Shown: piece by piece, positions 1-11,588 of the stretch
How the letters are laid out: every line of letters begins with the position of its first letter
Position numbering within the stretch: the stretch's first letter is position 1
DNA from: Neomesorhizobium sp963726065
GTDB lineage: Bacteria; Pseudomonadota; Alphaproteobacteria; Rhizobiales; Rhizobiaceae
Length of the DNA stretch: 64,000 nt
Assembly (NCBI GenBank): GCA_963726065.1
Contig: CAVSAU010000003.1
Coordinates: forward strand, 48,577-112,576
Reading direction: 5' to 3'
The notes under the pieces: model-generated
Databases searched by the model: none
What the model was told of the DNA's origin: nothing
Seen by the model: the letters and a program-made list of their open reading frames with translations, nothing else
Made by a program: the position numbers and the translations under genes

Positions 1-2304
1 CACCGCCGAAGGCAAGAAGGCGATCCTGCAGAAGCTGGTCGAGGCCGAGGGCTTCGAGCAGTTCATCGACGTCAAGTACAAGGGCACCAAGCGCTTCGGC
101 CTCGACGGCGGCGAATCGCTGATCCCGGCGCTCGAGCAGATCATCAAGCGCGGCGGCGCGCTGGGCATGAAGGAAATCGTGCTCGGCATGGCCCATCGCG
201 GTCGGCTCAACGTGCTTACCCAGGTGATGGCCAAGCCGCACCGGGCCATCTTCCACGAGTTCAAGGGCGGCTCCTACGCGCCTGACGACGTCGAAGGTTC
301 GGGCGACGTGAAGTACCATCTCGGCGCGTCGTCGGACCGCGAGTTCGACGGCAACAAGGTGCATCTGTCGCTGACCGCCAATCCCGTCGCATCTGGAAAT
401 CGTCGATCCGGTGGTGATGGGCAAGGCGCGCGCCAAGCAGGACCAGCTCGCCGGCCGCACGCGCGGCGAAATCGTGCCGCTGGAGGAACGCGCCAAGGTG
501 CTGCCGCTGCTGCTGCACGGCGATGCGGCGTTCGCCGGCCAGGGCGTGATCGCCGAAATCCTCGGCCTGTCCGGCCTGCGCGGCCACCGCGTCGCCGGCA
601 CGCTGCACTTCATCATCAACAACCAGATCGGCTTCACCACCAATCCGCGTTTCTCGCGCTCGTCGCCCTATCCGTCGGATGTGGCCAAGATGATCGAGGC
701 GCCGATCTTCCACGTCAACGGCGACGATCCGGAGGCTGTGGTCTACGCCGCCAAGGTGGCCACCGAATTCCGCATGACGTTCCACAAGCCGGTGGTCGTC
801 GACATGTTCTGCTACCGCCGCTTCGGCCACAACGAGGGCGACGAGCCGGCATTCACCCAGCCGATCATGTACCGCAAGATCCGCACCCAGCGGTCGACGG
901 GGCAGATCTATGCCGACAGGCTGATCGCCGAGGGCCTGCTCTCGGAAGGCGAGTACGAGAAGATGAAGGCCGACTGGCGCGCCCATCTCGAATCGGAATG
1001 GGAAGTCGGCCAGCAGTACAAGCCCAACAAGGCCGACTGGCTGGACGGCGCCTGGTCTGGCCTGCGCACCGCCGACAACCAGGACGAACAGCGGCGCGGC
1101 AAGACCGCCGTACCGGTGAAGACGCTGAAGGAAATCGGCAAGAAGCTGACCGAGGTTCCCGCCGATTTCGAGGCCCACAAGACGATCGGCCGCTTCCTCG
1201 AGACGCGGCGCAAGATGATCGAATCGGGCGAAGGCATCGACTGGTCGACCGGCGAAGCGCTGGCCTTCGGCTCGATCCTGCTCGACGGCAACCCGATCCG
1301 GCTTTCCGGCCAGGATTCCGAGCGCGGCACCTTCTCGCAGCGCCATTCCGTGCTCTACGACCAGCGGGACGAGACGGCGCTACATCCCGCTCAACAACCT
1401 GTCGGCCGCGCAGGCCAATTACGAGGTCATCAACTCGATGCTCTCGGAAGAGGCGGTGCTCGGCTTCGAGTACGGCTATTCGCTGGCCGAGCCCAACGCG
1501 CTGACCTTGTGGGAAGCCCAGTTCGGCGATTTCGCCAACGGCGCACAGGTGGTGTTCGACCAGTTCATCTCGTCGGGCGAGCGCAAGTGGCTCCGAATGT
1601 CGGGCCTCGTCTGCCTGTTGCCGCATGGCTACGAAGGACAGGGTCCGGAGCATTCGTCGGCCCGGCTGGAGCGTTTCCTGCAGCTGTGCGCCGAAGACAA
1701 CATGCAGGTGGTCTACCCGACCACGCCGGCCAACTATTTCCACACCCTGCGCCGGCAGCTGAAGCGCGATTTCCGCAAGCCGCTGATCCTGATGACGCCG
1801 AAGTCGCTGCTGCGCCACAAGCGGGCGGTCTCGACCATCGCCGAAATCTCGGGCGAGAGCTCGTTCCACCGGCTCTTGTGGGACGATGCGCAATTGCTCA
1901 AGGACCAGCCGATCAAGCTGGTGAAGGATTCGAAGATCCGCCGCGTCGTGCTGTGCTCGGGCAAGGTCTATTACGACCTCTACGAGGAACGCGAAAAGCG
2001 CGGCATCAACGACATCTACCTGCTGCGCGTCGAACAACTCTACCCATTCCCGGCCAAGGCGCTGATCACCGAACTGTCGCGGTTCAGGGGCGCCGAGATG
2101 GTGTGGTGCCAGGAGGAGCCCAAGAACATGGGCGCCTGGTCCTTCATTGATCCGTACCTGGAATGGGTGCTTGCCCATATCGACGCCAAGCATCAGCGTG
2201 TTCGCTACACGGGCCGGCCGGCGGCGGCCTCGCCGGCAACCGGCCTGATGTCGAAGCACCTCGCCCAGTTGCAGGCATTGCTCGACGACGCGCTCGGCGA
2301 ATGA
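1..2304 (+). CDS. sucA: 2-oxoglutarate dehydrogenase E1 (5' partial, two frameshifts)
   Basis: Thiamine-diphosphate E1 subunit of the 2-oxoglutarate dehydrogenase complex, which decarboxylates 2-oxoglutarate in the TCA cycle. The window opens inside the gene, so roughly the first quarter of the usual ~1000 residues is missing. The visible ~768 residues carry family landmarks: GMAHRGRLNVL, the FIINNQIGFTT stretch, FGHNEGDEP and the C-terminal QEEPKNMGAWSF. The reading frame moves from frame 2 to 3 at about 386 (one extra G between a Pro and a Ser codon) and from 3 to 1 at about 1377 (extra G after DET). Translation is family-like on both sides of each site, so the breaks are probably sequence errors. 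sucB follows 36 bases later. Confidence 0.95.
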
Positions 2305-2340
2305 TCTAACCGTACACAGCAAGAAACGGACAAGAGACCC

Positions 2341-3626
<1,286 letters not shown>

Positions 3627-3627
<1 letters not shown>

Positions 3628-3770
3628 GTGTCTGATCCAAAAATCCGCATGCCGGGCGGCAAATGGTAATTTCTCCGCTTCCGGTGCTTACGTAGCTGAA
3701 CGTACGTTGCGCGCCGGTTCTCGAAATCACCATTTTCGCCTCGACCTGCCGCTTTTTGATTCAGACACTA
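3627..3770. repeat. Palindromic intergenic repeat, family A, copy 1
   Basis: About 144 bp with imperfect terminal inverted repeats: AGTGTCTGA plus an AAAAA block at the left, mirrored by TTTTT and TCAGACACT at the right, about 22 of 28 bases matching. The interior contains a stretch around ACGTAGCTGAACGTACG and GCGCGCCGGTTCTCGAAA that recurs almost unchanged in the copy at 17380-17521. It starts on the last base of the sucB stop codon. It has no coding capacity and no transposase, so it resembles a MITE or a REP-type element. Confidence 0.75.
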
Positions 3771-3812
3771 AAAGGCGGCCCATTGCGGATCGCCGCGGGC
3801 TGGGAGGCTCAT

Positions 3813-4223
3813 ATGGAAGCTGCTGCCGCATCCACGGAAATCTGGGTCCTGGGCTGGAGCATCGTGCTCCTGATCGTGCAGGTTCTCGCACAGGCATTTG
3901 CCACATACGACCTGGGGCCGAAGTACCTGTTCAGCCCGCGCGACGAGGGGCGCGTCTCGCGCAGCATCGTCGCCGGACGGCTGTTGCGGGCGCTGCACAA
4001 CCTGCTCGAAACCTATCCGGGTTTCGTCGCGCTGGTGCTGGCGCTGGCCGTCACGGGAAAAACCGGCGGCATTGCTGCCACCGGCGCGGTGCTGTGGCTC
4101 ATCGCGCGTGTCCTTTATGTCATCTTCTACGCGACTGGAACGCCGGTGGTGCGGACGCTGATCTGGCTTGCCTCGATCGTCGGCCTGGTGCTGATGCTCG
4201 TGCGGCTGATGTCGGCGGCATGA
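3813..4223 (+). CDS. MAPEG family membrane protein
   Basis: Small integral membrane protein of 136 residues with about four hydrophobic helices. MAPEG family members include glutathione- and eicosanoid-metabolising enzymes, but bacterial members are mostly uncharacterised. Family-like residues are seen around YDLGPKYLFSPRDE and RALHNLLETYPGF. The ATG at 3813 is chosen because GGGAGG precedes it by a few bases; the longer frame from 3756 would start inside the palindromic repeat. It sits between sucB and lpd without an obvious role in that pathway. Confidence 0.85.
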   Translation: MEAAAASTEIWVLGWSIVLLIVQVLAQAFATYDLGPKYLFSPRDEGRVSRSIVAGRLLRALHNLLETYPGFVALVLALAVTGKTGGIAATGAVLWLIARVLYVIFYATGTPVVRTLIWLASIVGLVLMLVRLMSAA

Positions 4224-4298
4224 CAAGGCGTCATGCCAGACCGGCGGGCCGGCGATCATCCCCCGACGGACGTTTCGGTCCACGGTAAGGGGCCCGAA

Positions 4299-4814
4299 AT
4301 GACGGATGCTGCCCGAAGGGCGCCATCGATCGCAGGGGTTTTGGCGCTGATCGCCGGCCTTGTCGTGGCCTCCAAGGCGCTCGCCGCCTGTCCCATCGAA
4401 CTTTCCGTCTATGGCGACCGCGACAAGGTCGCCGAGATCAACTTTACGCCGACCGAAAAGTCGGCGGCGACCACCAACACGTTTCGCATGATCCTGGAGA
4501 AGGATGTCGTGCTCGACGGCATCGTGATGTGGGGCGCGGGTGCGGGACGCCCGAATGGCATGTTGATGCACAAATGCCCGGAGGGTGACGTGACAGGCGA
4601 GGAACTGGCGGTCTGTACGGTCTGGCAGGGCGTCATCTACACGTCGGATCGCCAGGGCAATATCGCATTGCTGCCAGCCGAAGGAACCGCGGCTCCGTCG
4701 AAGCTGATTTTCCCGGATCTCGGCCCGTCGCTCACCGCCGCGTCTGCTTTCGGCCCCGAAGGTCTGGCGAAGACGCCGTGGGACGTGTTCGAGATGATAG
4801 GATGCCAGGAATGA
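4299..4814 (+). CDS. Secreted hypothetical protein
   Basis: A 171-residue protein with a Sec-type signal peptide: a basic start, then a hydrophobic core ending ASKALAA, cleavage probably near residue 29. The mature part has several cysteines (ACPIELS, HKCPEGD, AVCTV, IGCQE), which suggests a periplasmic disulfide-bonded fold. I do not recognise the family. The start at 4299 is preferred because it puts the signal peptide at the N-terminus and has TAAGG upstream; the frame stays open from 4233. The stop overlaps the next start as ATGA, so it is translationally coupled to the SDR gene. Confidence 0.65.
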   Translation: MTDAARRAPSIAGVLALIAGLVVASKALAACPIELSVYGDRDKVAEINFTPTEKSAATTNTFRMILEKDVVLDGIVMWGAGAGRPNGMLMHKCPEGDVTGEELAVCTVWQGVIYTSDRQGNIALLPAEGTAAPSKLIFPDLGPSLTAASAFGPEGLAKTPWDVFEMIGCQE

Positions 4815-5566
4815 GCGGCAGCGCAAAAACCATTCTGGTGACTGGCGGCGGGCGCGGCATCGGCGCGGCTGTCTGCAGGTTCGCTGCCGAGGCAGGCTAT
4901 CGCGTCGCGGTCAACTATGCCGCCAACGAAGTCTCCGCTGAAGCACTGGTGCGGGCGATCGAAGCCGGCGGCGGCGAGGCCTTTGCGATCAAGGGCGATG
5001 TGGCCAGCGAGGCCGATGTGCTGGCGATGTTCGAGGCCGTCGACCGCCGCTTCGGGCGGCTCGACGCACTTGTCAACAATGCCGGCGTGGTCGACCGCAA
5101 GCAGCGCGTCGACGAGATGGACCTGGCGCGGCTGGAGCGCATGATGCGCATCAACGTCATCGGCTCGTTCCTGTGCGCCCGCGAGGCGATCAAGCGGATG
5201 TCGACCAGGCATGGCGGCCAGGGCGGCGCCATCGTCAATGTCTCCTCCGTCGCCGCCCTGCTGGGAGGGCCGGGCGAATATGTCGACTACGCCGCCTCGA
5301 AAGGCGCGATCGACACGTTTACCGTGGGGTTGTCGCAAGAGGTCGCCACCGAGGGCATCCGCGTGAACGCGGTGAGGCCCGGCATTATCGACACGGAGAT
5401 CCACGCGTCCGGGGGCCAGCCGGGCCGCGCCGCCGCGATGCGCGATGTCGTGCCGATGAAACGCGAGGGAACCGCCGACGAGGTCGCGAGAGCGATCCTT
5501 TGGCTTTTGTCGAACGAGGCAACCTATATAACGGGCGCCCTCTTGAATGTGAGCGGCGGCCGCTGA
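4811..5566 (+). CDS. SDR family oxidoreductase
   Basis: NAD(P)-dependent short-chain dehydrogenase of 251 residues, close to FabG-like proteins. It shows the cofactor motif TGGGRGIG (11-18), NNAG, and the catalytic Y160-x-x-x-K164 in YAASK, with a conserved C-terminal ITGALLNVSGGR. The start at 4811 overlaps the previous stop (ATGA); the frame continues upstream but only into the preceding gene. The substrate is unknown. It lies 25 bases before lpd. Confidence 0.88.
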   Translation: MSGSAKTILVTGGGRGIGAAVCRFAAEAGYRVAVNYAANEVSAEALVRAIEAGGGEAFAIKGDVASEADVLAMFEAVDRRFGRLDALVNNAGVVDRKQRVDEMDLARLERMMRINVIGSFLCAREAIKRMSTRHGGQGGAIVNVSSVAALLGGPGEYVDYAASKGAIDTFTVGLSQEVATEGIRVNAVRPGIIDTEIHASGGQPGRAAAMRDVVPMKREGTADEVARAILWLLSNEATYITGALLNVSGGR

Positions 5567-5591
5567 CCGCCAGGTAGAAGGACAGGATTTT

Positions 5592-7005
5592 ATGGCTTAC
5601 GACGTCGTTGTCATCGGTACCGGCCCTGGCGGCTATGTCTGCGCCATCAAGGCGGCACAGCTCGGGCTGAAGACCGCCGTGGTCGAGAAACGCCCGACGC
5701 ATGGCGGCACCTGCGTCAATGTCGGCTGCATTCCCTCCAAGGCGCTGCTGCATGCTTCCGAGATTTTCGCGGAAGCCGGCCATTCCTTCGAGGCGCTGGG
5801 CGTCGAGGTCGGCAAGCCGAAGCTCAACCTCAAGCAGATGCTGGCGCACAAGGACCCAGACGGTGGAGCAGAACATCAAAGGCCTCGATTTCCTGATGAA
5901 GAAGAACAAGATCGACGTGCTTGCGCGGCACCGGCAAGGTGCTTGGCGCCGGCAAGGTCGCGGTCACCGCCGAGGACGGCAACGTCGCAGGAGGTCGAGA
6001 CCAAGAACATCGTGATCGCCACCGGTTCCGATGTCGCCGGCATTCCGGGCGTCAAGGTCGCATTTCGACGAGAAGGTGATCGTGTCGTCGACCGGCGCGC
6101 TCGATTTCGACAAGGTGCCGGGCCACCTGGTGGTGGTCGGCGGCGGCGTCATCGGGCTGGAGCTCGGCTCGGTGTGGGCGCGGCTCGGCGCCAAGGTGAC
6201 CGTGGTCGAATATCTCGACACCATCCTCGGCGGCATGGACGGCGAGGTGGCGAAACAGTTCCAGCGCATGCTGGCCAAGCAGGGCATCGACGTTCAAGCT
6301 CGGCTCCAAGGTGACCGGCGTCGAGAAGTCGAAGAAGGGCGCGACCGTGACGTTCGAGCCGGTCAAGCGGCGGCGGCGCAGAGACGATCGAGGCCGATGT
6401 CGTGCTGATCGCGACCGGCCGCAGGCCCTACACGGAAGGCCTTGGCCTAGCCGAGGCCGGCGTCGCGCTCGACGAGCGCGGCCGGGTCAAGACCGATGCG
6501 CCATCTGAAGACCAACGTCGCCGGCATCTATGCGATCGGCGACGTGATCGCCGGGCCGATGCTCGCCCACAAGGCCGAGGACGAGGGCGTGGCGGTGGCC
6601 GAGATCATCGCCGGACAGGCCGGCCATGTGAACTACGACGTCATTCCGAGCGTCGTCTACACCAGCCCGGAAGTGGCTTCGGTCGGCAAGACCGAGGAGG
6701 AACTGAAGAAGGCCGGCATCGAGTACAAGGCCGGCAAGTTCCCGTTCACCGCGAACGGCCGCGCCCGTGCGATGCAGCACACCGACGGTTTCGTGAAGAT
6801 CCTCGCCGACAAGGCGACCGACCGTGTGCTCGGCGTGCATATCGTCGGCTTCGGCGCCGGCGAGATGATCCACGAGATCGCGGTGCTGATGGAGTTCGGC
6901 GGCTCGTCGGAAGATCTGGCACGCACCTGCCATGCGCATCCGACGATGTCGGAAGCCGTGAAGGAAGCAGCGCTGGCGACCTTCTTCAAGCCGATCCATA
7001 TCTGA
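5592..7005 (+). CDS. lpd: Dihydrolipoyl dehydrogenase (frameshifted)
   Basis: FAD enzyme that reoxidises dihydrolipoamide for the 2-oxoglutarate dehydrogenase complex (E3). It begins with the FAD-binding VVVIGTGPGGY and carries the redox disulfide in GGTCVNVGCIPSK, the NAD-binding VVVGGGVIGLELGS, a second FAD contact IYAIGDV, and the C-terminal catalytic His in CHAHPTMSEA. Extra single bases are inferred near 5856, 5922, 5987, 6061, 6292, 6370 and 6501; removing one base at each restores continuous family-like sequence. No visible evidence of decay apart from these, so probably a functional gene read with errors. The 5' and final thirds are intact. Confidence 0.93.
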
Positions 7006-7090
7006 TCGCCGAACTCGCGTGCTGAAATGCGAACGGCCCGCCAAAGCGGGCCGTTCTTTTACGAGGTACGCTTACTCGCGCACTGTGCCT

Positions 7091-7563
7091 TTACTGTGCC
7101 GGAGGCGTCGCGGGCGCCGGAGCAGGCTCTGCCGGGGCAGGGGCTGCATCGGACGGTGCGGGCGCAGCCGGGGCAGGCGCCGGTTCGGCAGGCGCGGTGG
7201 CGTCCGGAGCGGGTGCTGCAGGCGCAGTCGCATCGGGCGCAGGCGCCGTGGTGTCGGCAGGCGGCGTTGCGGCCGGTGGCGTTGCCGGAGCGGATTCTGT
7301 TGTTGCCGGAGGCGGCGCGGCTTCATCGTGGCCGTCGGCGTGCCGCCAGCAAACATGAAGTAGGCGACAACAGCGAGAACCGCCACGACAGCGGCGATCA
7401 GGATGCCGGTGCTGCCGCCGGAGGACTGCTGCACGACGGTGCGGTTGTCGCTGCGCGGATCAGCCGCCGAAGGATATGGATTCGGGTTCAACGGATCGGC
7501 GTTCGCCGGCTGGATGGGGTCGAGCGGATCGCGCGGATCCGTATTGCGGGCAGGACTGGCCAT
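7091..7563 (-). CDS. Membrane-anchored Pro/Ala-rich protein (frameshifted)
   Basis: N-terminal ~60 residues are polar and rich in Asn/Pro/Asp, followed by one transmembrane helix (ILIAAVVAVLAVVAYFMF). The reading frame is broken near 7328, where one base appears to be missing. In the corrected frame the rest is a low-complexity Ala/Pro tail of about 80 residues (repeats such as APAPDATAPA) ending at a TAA at 7091. In the uncorrected frame the tail becomes Arg/Pro-rich, which argues for an error. Probably an envelope protein with a periplasmic Pro/Ala extension; function unknown. Confidence 0.6.
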
Positions 7564-7694
7564 ATCGTTTCTCCGTCTGTTGCGGTGCAGGACAACGCGC
7601 GAAACGGGAATACGGTTTCATCTGCATGGAAAACACAAACGCCCGGACGCGGTTGCGACCGGGCTATCCGGGTCCTGGCTGGAACGGCTGAGCG

Positions 7695-7893
7695 CTATTC
7701 GGCCTCTTCGGCCGGAACGGTCACGGGCTCTTGCGTCGGGATTGGCGCGGTCGCCGGCGTCGACTGCATCTGGCTTGACGTGACGCTTGCCACGACGGTG
7801 CTGGTCAAGTTCGGCGGAACGCTGGAAATCGCATGCCGACGCGCCCGAGAGACCAAGGCCGAGGGCGGCGGCAACAACAAGGATGCGGGTCAT
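7695..7893 (-). CDS. Small secreted protein (frameshifted)
   Basis: About 65 residues: a signal peptide MTRILVVAAALGLGLSGASA followed by a short Thr/Ser/Pro-rich mature part ending TVPAEEAE. The frame shifts at about 7833, where one extra base sits just after the predicted cleavage region. The start at 7893 is preferred to 7899 because AAGGAG lies six bases upstream. No family recognised. Confidence 0.5.
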
Positions 7894-8059
7894 GCTCATC
7901 TCCTTCGCTTGACGTTGCGGCAAAATGCTAACAGAGGCTCCGCCAAGCGCCAAATCACGCTTTGCGTGAACGGCGGTGGATTTTCAGGTGGTTCGGCCGC
8001 GCGTACGGTTCCACTGCATCATCGTTCCGGCGATGCTGGCGCTGGGTTGCCCCACAGGA

Positions 8060-9064
8060 TTAGAGGTCGGCGACCGTGACGGTGTAGCCGTCCTTGCGAA
8101 ACAGCTCGATCAGCCCTTCCGGGCCCGGCAGGTGCAGCGCGCCGACCGCGATGAAGGCGTTGCCTGCGCTCGAGGATCGGCTCGGCGCTGCTCGACCATG
8201 GTCTTGTTGCGCTCGTGATCATCGCCTCCTCGAAGGCGGCGTAGCCCGCCTCGTCCTCGCCTTCGCTCGGCAAGCACGGCGCGGAACAGCGGCCAGAACA
8301 TGCCGGTATCGCCCTGCGTCGTAGAGCACGATCATCGTCTCGATGACGTCGTCCATGCGGTCGCCGAGCTTCAGCGTGTCGACCAGGCCCCTTCATGTGG
8401 AATTCCATCGGCAGCGAGGCCATCGCCTCGCAGCTGGTCGGCGACGGTTTCCAGCCCTTCGACGCATCTTGCCGGCGGCCTTGGCGTCTTCGGCGAGCTT
8501 GACGTCGAGCACCGGCGCGCCGGCCGCCTTGCGCGCCAGCTCGCAGGCCGGCAGCGCCAGCATCGCCGACAGCATCCACGGCTTCATCTTGGCGACGCTG
8601 GCCAGCGGAATGCCGCGCGCGTCGAGCGCCTTGTCGACGCTCGCGACTTCCTCCGGCGACAGCAGCGACATCAGCGTCGTGCCGTCGGTGAACATCATCA
8701 GCTCCGGCTTCGCCATGAGCGCGGCCATCATCTTGGCCTGGTCGAGCACCTCGGTCGTCTCGATGACGACGGTGTCGGCTGCATCGAAGGCCTTGCGCGC
8801 CGCCGGCGTCAGCCTGGTGACGCGCGGATCGGTCATGTGCATGGTGCCGAACAGGTAGGACGGCGCGCTGCCGTCCTTCTCGATCTTCCACAGCAGGCCC
8901 TTGCCGTTCGAGCGTCGCGGCGGCTTCCGGCTCGATCTTGGCCAGCAGCGCCGGATCGTCTCTGCGAGCTCGGCCATCATGTCGTTGCCGGTGCAGGCCG
9001 GCATTTCGGCGCGCGCCCTGCCGGTCGCCAACGCCAGCATGACGCAGGAAGGAGAGGAGGAACA
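8060..9064 (-). CDS. TraB/GumN family protein (heavily frameshifted)
   Basis: The N-terminal half contains the TraB/PrgY/GumN hallmark LFGTMHMTDPRVT and a long helical region. The C-terminus in another frame reads NAFIAVGALHLPG ending GYTVTVADL, also typical. The family is thought to be a metalloprotease-like fold; bacterial members are usually exported. At least six single-base shifts are needed to join the parts (around 8905, 8930, 8470, 8395, 8320 and several between 8170 and 8280). The exact N-terminus is uncertain because a hydrophobic signal-like stretch near 9045-9090 is out of frame with the rest. Confidence 0.75.
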
Positions 9065-9215
9065 GCGATGTTGATCGCGCAGATCAGCTTCAGCGACAGG
9101 AGGGTCGCTACGGTCGGCGATGGCAAGGAGCGCGCTTCATGCGCGCTATTCGTAGGCGCGAAAATGCGGCGAAACCGTTAACCGCGCAGCCGAAAATTGT
9201 TCTGGCTGGACGATA

Positions 9216-10160
9216 TCAGGCGCGCGGATGCGCAGCCTCGTAGATCTCGAGCAGGCGCTGCGGTGTCGACGCCGGTATAGACCTGCGTCGTCGACAGGCT
9301 GGCATGGCCGAGCAGTTCCTGGATGGTGCGCAGATCGCCGCCGCGGCCGAGCAGATGCGTGGCGAAGGAATGGCGCAGCGCATGCGGCGTCGCCGTCTCC
9401 GGCAGGTTGAGCGCGGAGCGCAGCTTGCGCATCTCGCGCTGGACGATCGCCGGCTGCAGCGGCCCGCCGCGCGCGCCGCGAAACAGCAGGCCTTGCGGAT
9501 CGAGATGGTACGGGCAAAGCCGGCGGTATTCGGCGACCGCCTGCAGGGCGACGGGCAGCACCGGCACCAGCCGCGTCTTGCCGCCCTTGCCGGTGATGCG
9601 GAGCACGGCGTCGCGCGTCGCCGGCAAGATCGCCGCCGGCAAGGCCGAGCGCCTCGGAGATGCGCAGGCCGGAGCCGTAGAGCAGCGTCAGCACCGCGGC
9701 GTTGCGCGCGGCGATCCAGGGCTCTTCGGCAAGCTGCTCGCCGGCCGAGACGACGCGCCTGGCGTCGCCGGCGGTCAGCGGCTTGGGCAGCGATTTCGGC
9801 TGCTTCGGCGCGCGCAAGCGCGGCCGCGCCGGCGGCATTGGCGAGGCCGCGCCGTTCGAGAAAGCGCAGGAACGAGCGGACGCCGGCGAGCCCGCGCCCA
9901 AGCGTGCGCGCGCCGGCGCCGCCGGAGCGCCGGCTAGCCAGGAAGGCGCGCAGGTCGGCCGGGCGCAGCTGCGCCGATGTCGGCAATGCCCGGCGCGCCG
10001 CCGCAGATGGCCGGTCAGGAACTGCAGGAACTGCCGCGTGTCGCGCTCATAGGCGTCGAGCGTCAGCGCCGCCAGCCGCCGTTCGCGCGCCAGCATCTTC
10101 AGCCAGCCTTCGCGCGCCGCCTGAAGGTCGGGTTTGGCCGGAGATGAGGAATTCCTGCAT
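9216..10160 (-). CDS. xerC: Tyrosine recombinase, XerC type (frameshifted)
   Basis: Site-specific recombinase of about 310 residues that resolves chromosome dimers at dif together with a partner Xer protein. It shows the SAM-like N-terminal domain (LTLDAYERDTRQFLQFL), LLYGSGLRISEALGL with the first catalytic Arg, HALRHSFATHLL with the H-x-x-R pair, GHASLSTTQ and the tyrosine in VYTGVDT, ending LLEIYEAAHPRA. Frame changes occur near 10140, 10005, 9975, 9640 and 9265. Assignment to XerC rather than XerD rests on general resemblance only. Length and motifs fit a housekeeping Xer protein rather than a phage or island integrase. Confidence 0.8.
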
Positions 10161-10265
10161 GGCGAGTTCGTCCGGTTCGCCGGATGCTGACATGCAAGGT
10201 TAGCATCCGTGAATCCTGGCGCGATTGTAAACCGCACTGAGCGGCCGGAATGGCCGAACTGACGA

Positions 10266-10890
10266 ATGTCCAAACTCAAAAACCCCGTCCTGATGGCCGT
10301 GATCGGCGCCGCGCACGGCATCAAGGGCGAGTTGCGCGTCAAGACCTTCACCGGCGATCCGCTGGCGCTCGGCGACTACGGGCCGCTCTTCGCCAAGGAC
10401 GGCCGCGCCTTCGAGATCCTCGACATCAGGCCGGCCAAGGCACGGTCGTCGTGGTGCGCTTCAAGGGCGTCAGCGACCGCAACGCGGCCGAGGCGCTGAC
10501 CGGCACCGAGCTGTTCGTCGACCGCGCGGCGCTGCCCGACGGAACTCGACGACGAGGAATTCTACCACGCCGACCTGGTCGGCCTGGCGGTGCGGGACGA
10601 AACCGGCGCGAAGATCGGCAAGGTCGACCGCGGTGCAGAATTTCGGCGGCGGCGACATTCTCGAAATCACGCTCGGCGGCCGGCAGACGGCGTGCTGATC
10701 CCGTTCACCAAGGCCGCCGTGCCGCGTGGTCGACGTCGCGACGCGGCTTCATCCGCATCGACACCGTCGCTGCCGGCCTCGTCGACGACGAGGACGACGA
10801 TGGCGACCGGACGCTGCCGACGGCGACACGGCCGGCTTCGACCCGAAGCGGCGTCCGCGCGGACCGAAGGATGCCGGAGGCAACCGGTGA
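10266..10890 (+). CDS. rimM: Ribosome maturation factor RimM (frameshifted)
   Basis: 16S rRNA processing factor for 30S head assembly. The N-terminal domain starts MAVIGAAHGIKGELRVKTF; VVRFKGVSDRNAAEAL and DLVGLAVRDETG follow, then the PRC-barrel with LIPFTKAAVP and FIRIDTVAAGLVD. Reading shifts near 10440 (base missing), 10542, 10627, 10691, 10727, 10750 and 10816. The corrected frame ends at TGA 10888, overlapping the trmD start as GTGA. The pairing with trmD is the standard bacterial arrangement. Confidence 0.87.
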
Positions 10891-11588
10891 GTTTCCGCGC
10901 CACGCGTGCTGACGCTCTATCCCGAAATGTTTCCGGGCGCGCTCGGCCTGTCGCTGGCCGGCCGGGCGCTGGAGGCCGGAACCTGGTCGCTCGAGGCCGT
11001 GCAGATCCGCGATTTCGCCACCGACAGGCACCGCACCGTCGACGACACGCCGGCCGGCGGCGGCGCCGGCATGGTGATGCGCGCCGATATTCTGGCCAAG
11101 GCGATCGACCACGCCTCGCCCGACGGGCGATCCGCGCCCGCGGCTGCTGATGAGCCCGCGCGGCAGGCCGCTGACGCAGGCGCGGGTGCGCGAACTCGCC
11201 GCCGGGCCGGGCGCGGTGATCGTCTGCGGCCGCTTCGAAGGCGTCGACCAGCGGGTCATCGATGCGCGCGCAGCTCGAGGAAGTTTCGATCGGCGACTAC
11301 ATCCTGTCGGGCGGCGAGCCGGCCGCGCTCGTGCTGCTCGACGCGGTCGTGCGGCTGTTGCCCGGCGTCATGGGCAACGAGGCTTCGGGCGACGAGGAGA
11401 GCTTCGAGAACGGCCTGCTCGAACATCCGCACTATACGCGGCCGCAGGAGTTCGAAGGCCGGCCGATCCCCGAGGTGCTGACCTCCGGCAACCATGCCAA
11501 GATCGCCGAATGGCGGCGCGCCGAGGCCGAGAAGCTGACCGCCGAGCGGCGGCCGGATCTGTTGGCCACAAAGTCGCTCAGCCCGTGA
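10887..11588 (+). CDS. trmD: tRNA (guanine37-N1)-methyltransferase TrmD (frameshifted)
   Basis: SPOUT-class methyltransferase that makes m1G37 in tRNA and prevents +1 slippage during translation. Motifs seen are LTLYPEMFPG, GGGAGMVMRADI, LMSPRGRPL, CGRFEGVDQR and IGDYILSGGE, which form the trefoil-knot SAM site. Frameshifts lie near 10904, 11135 and 11272. A GTG at 10887 coupled to the rimM stop is the likely start; the GTG at 10906 is the alternative if the first shift is real. Its 3' end overlaps the convergent permease gene by 11 bases. Confidence 0.9.

Noticed and set aside
5856..6501. Regular ~65-base spacing of lpd insertions as a line-wrap artefact
   Set aside because: Some intervals are near 65 or 131, but others (74, 231, 78) do not fit a fixed period.
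9216..10160. Xer recombinase as an integrase of a genomic island
   Set aside because: Length and motifs fit the housekeeping Xer type; no att repeats, tRNA insertion or cargo genes nearby.
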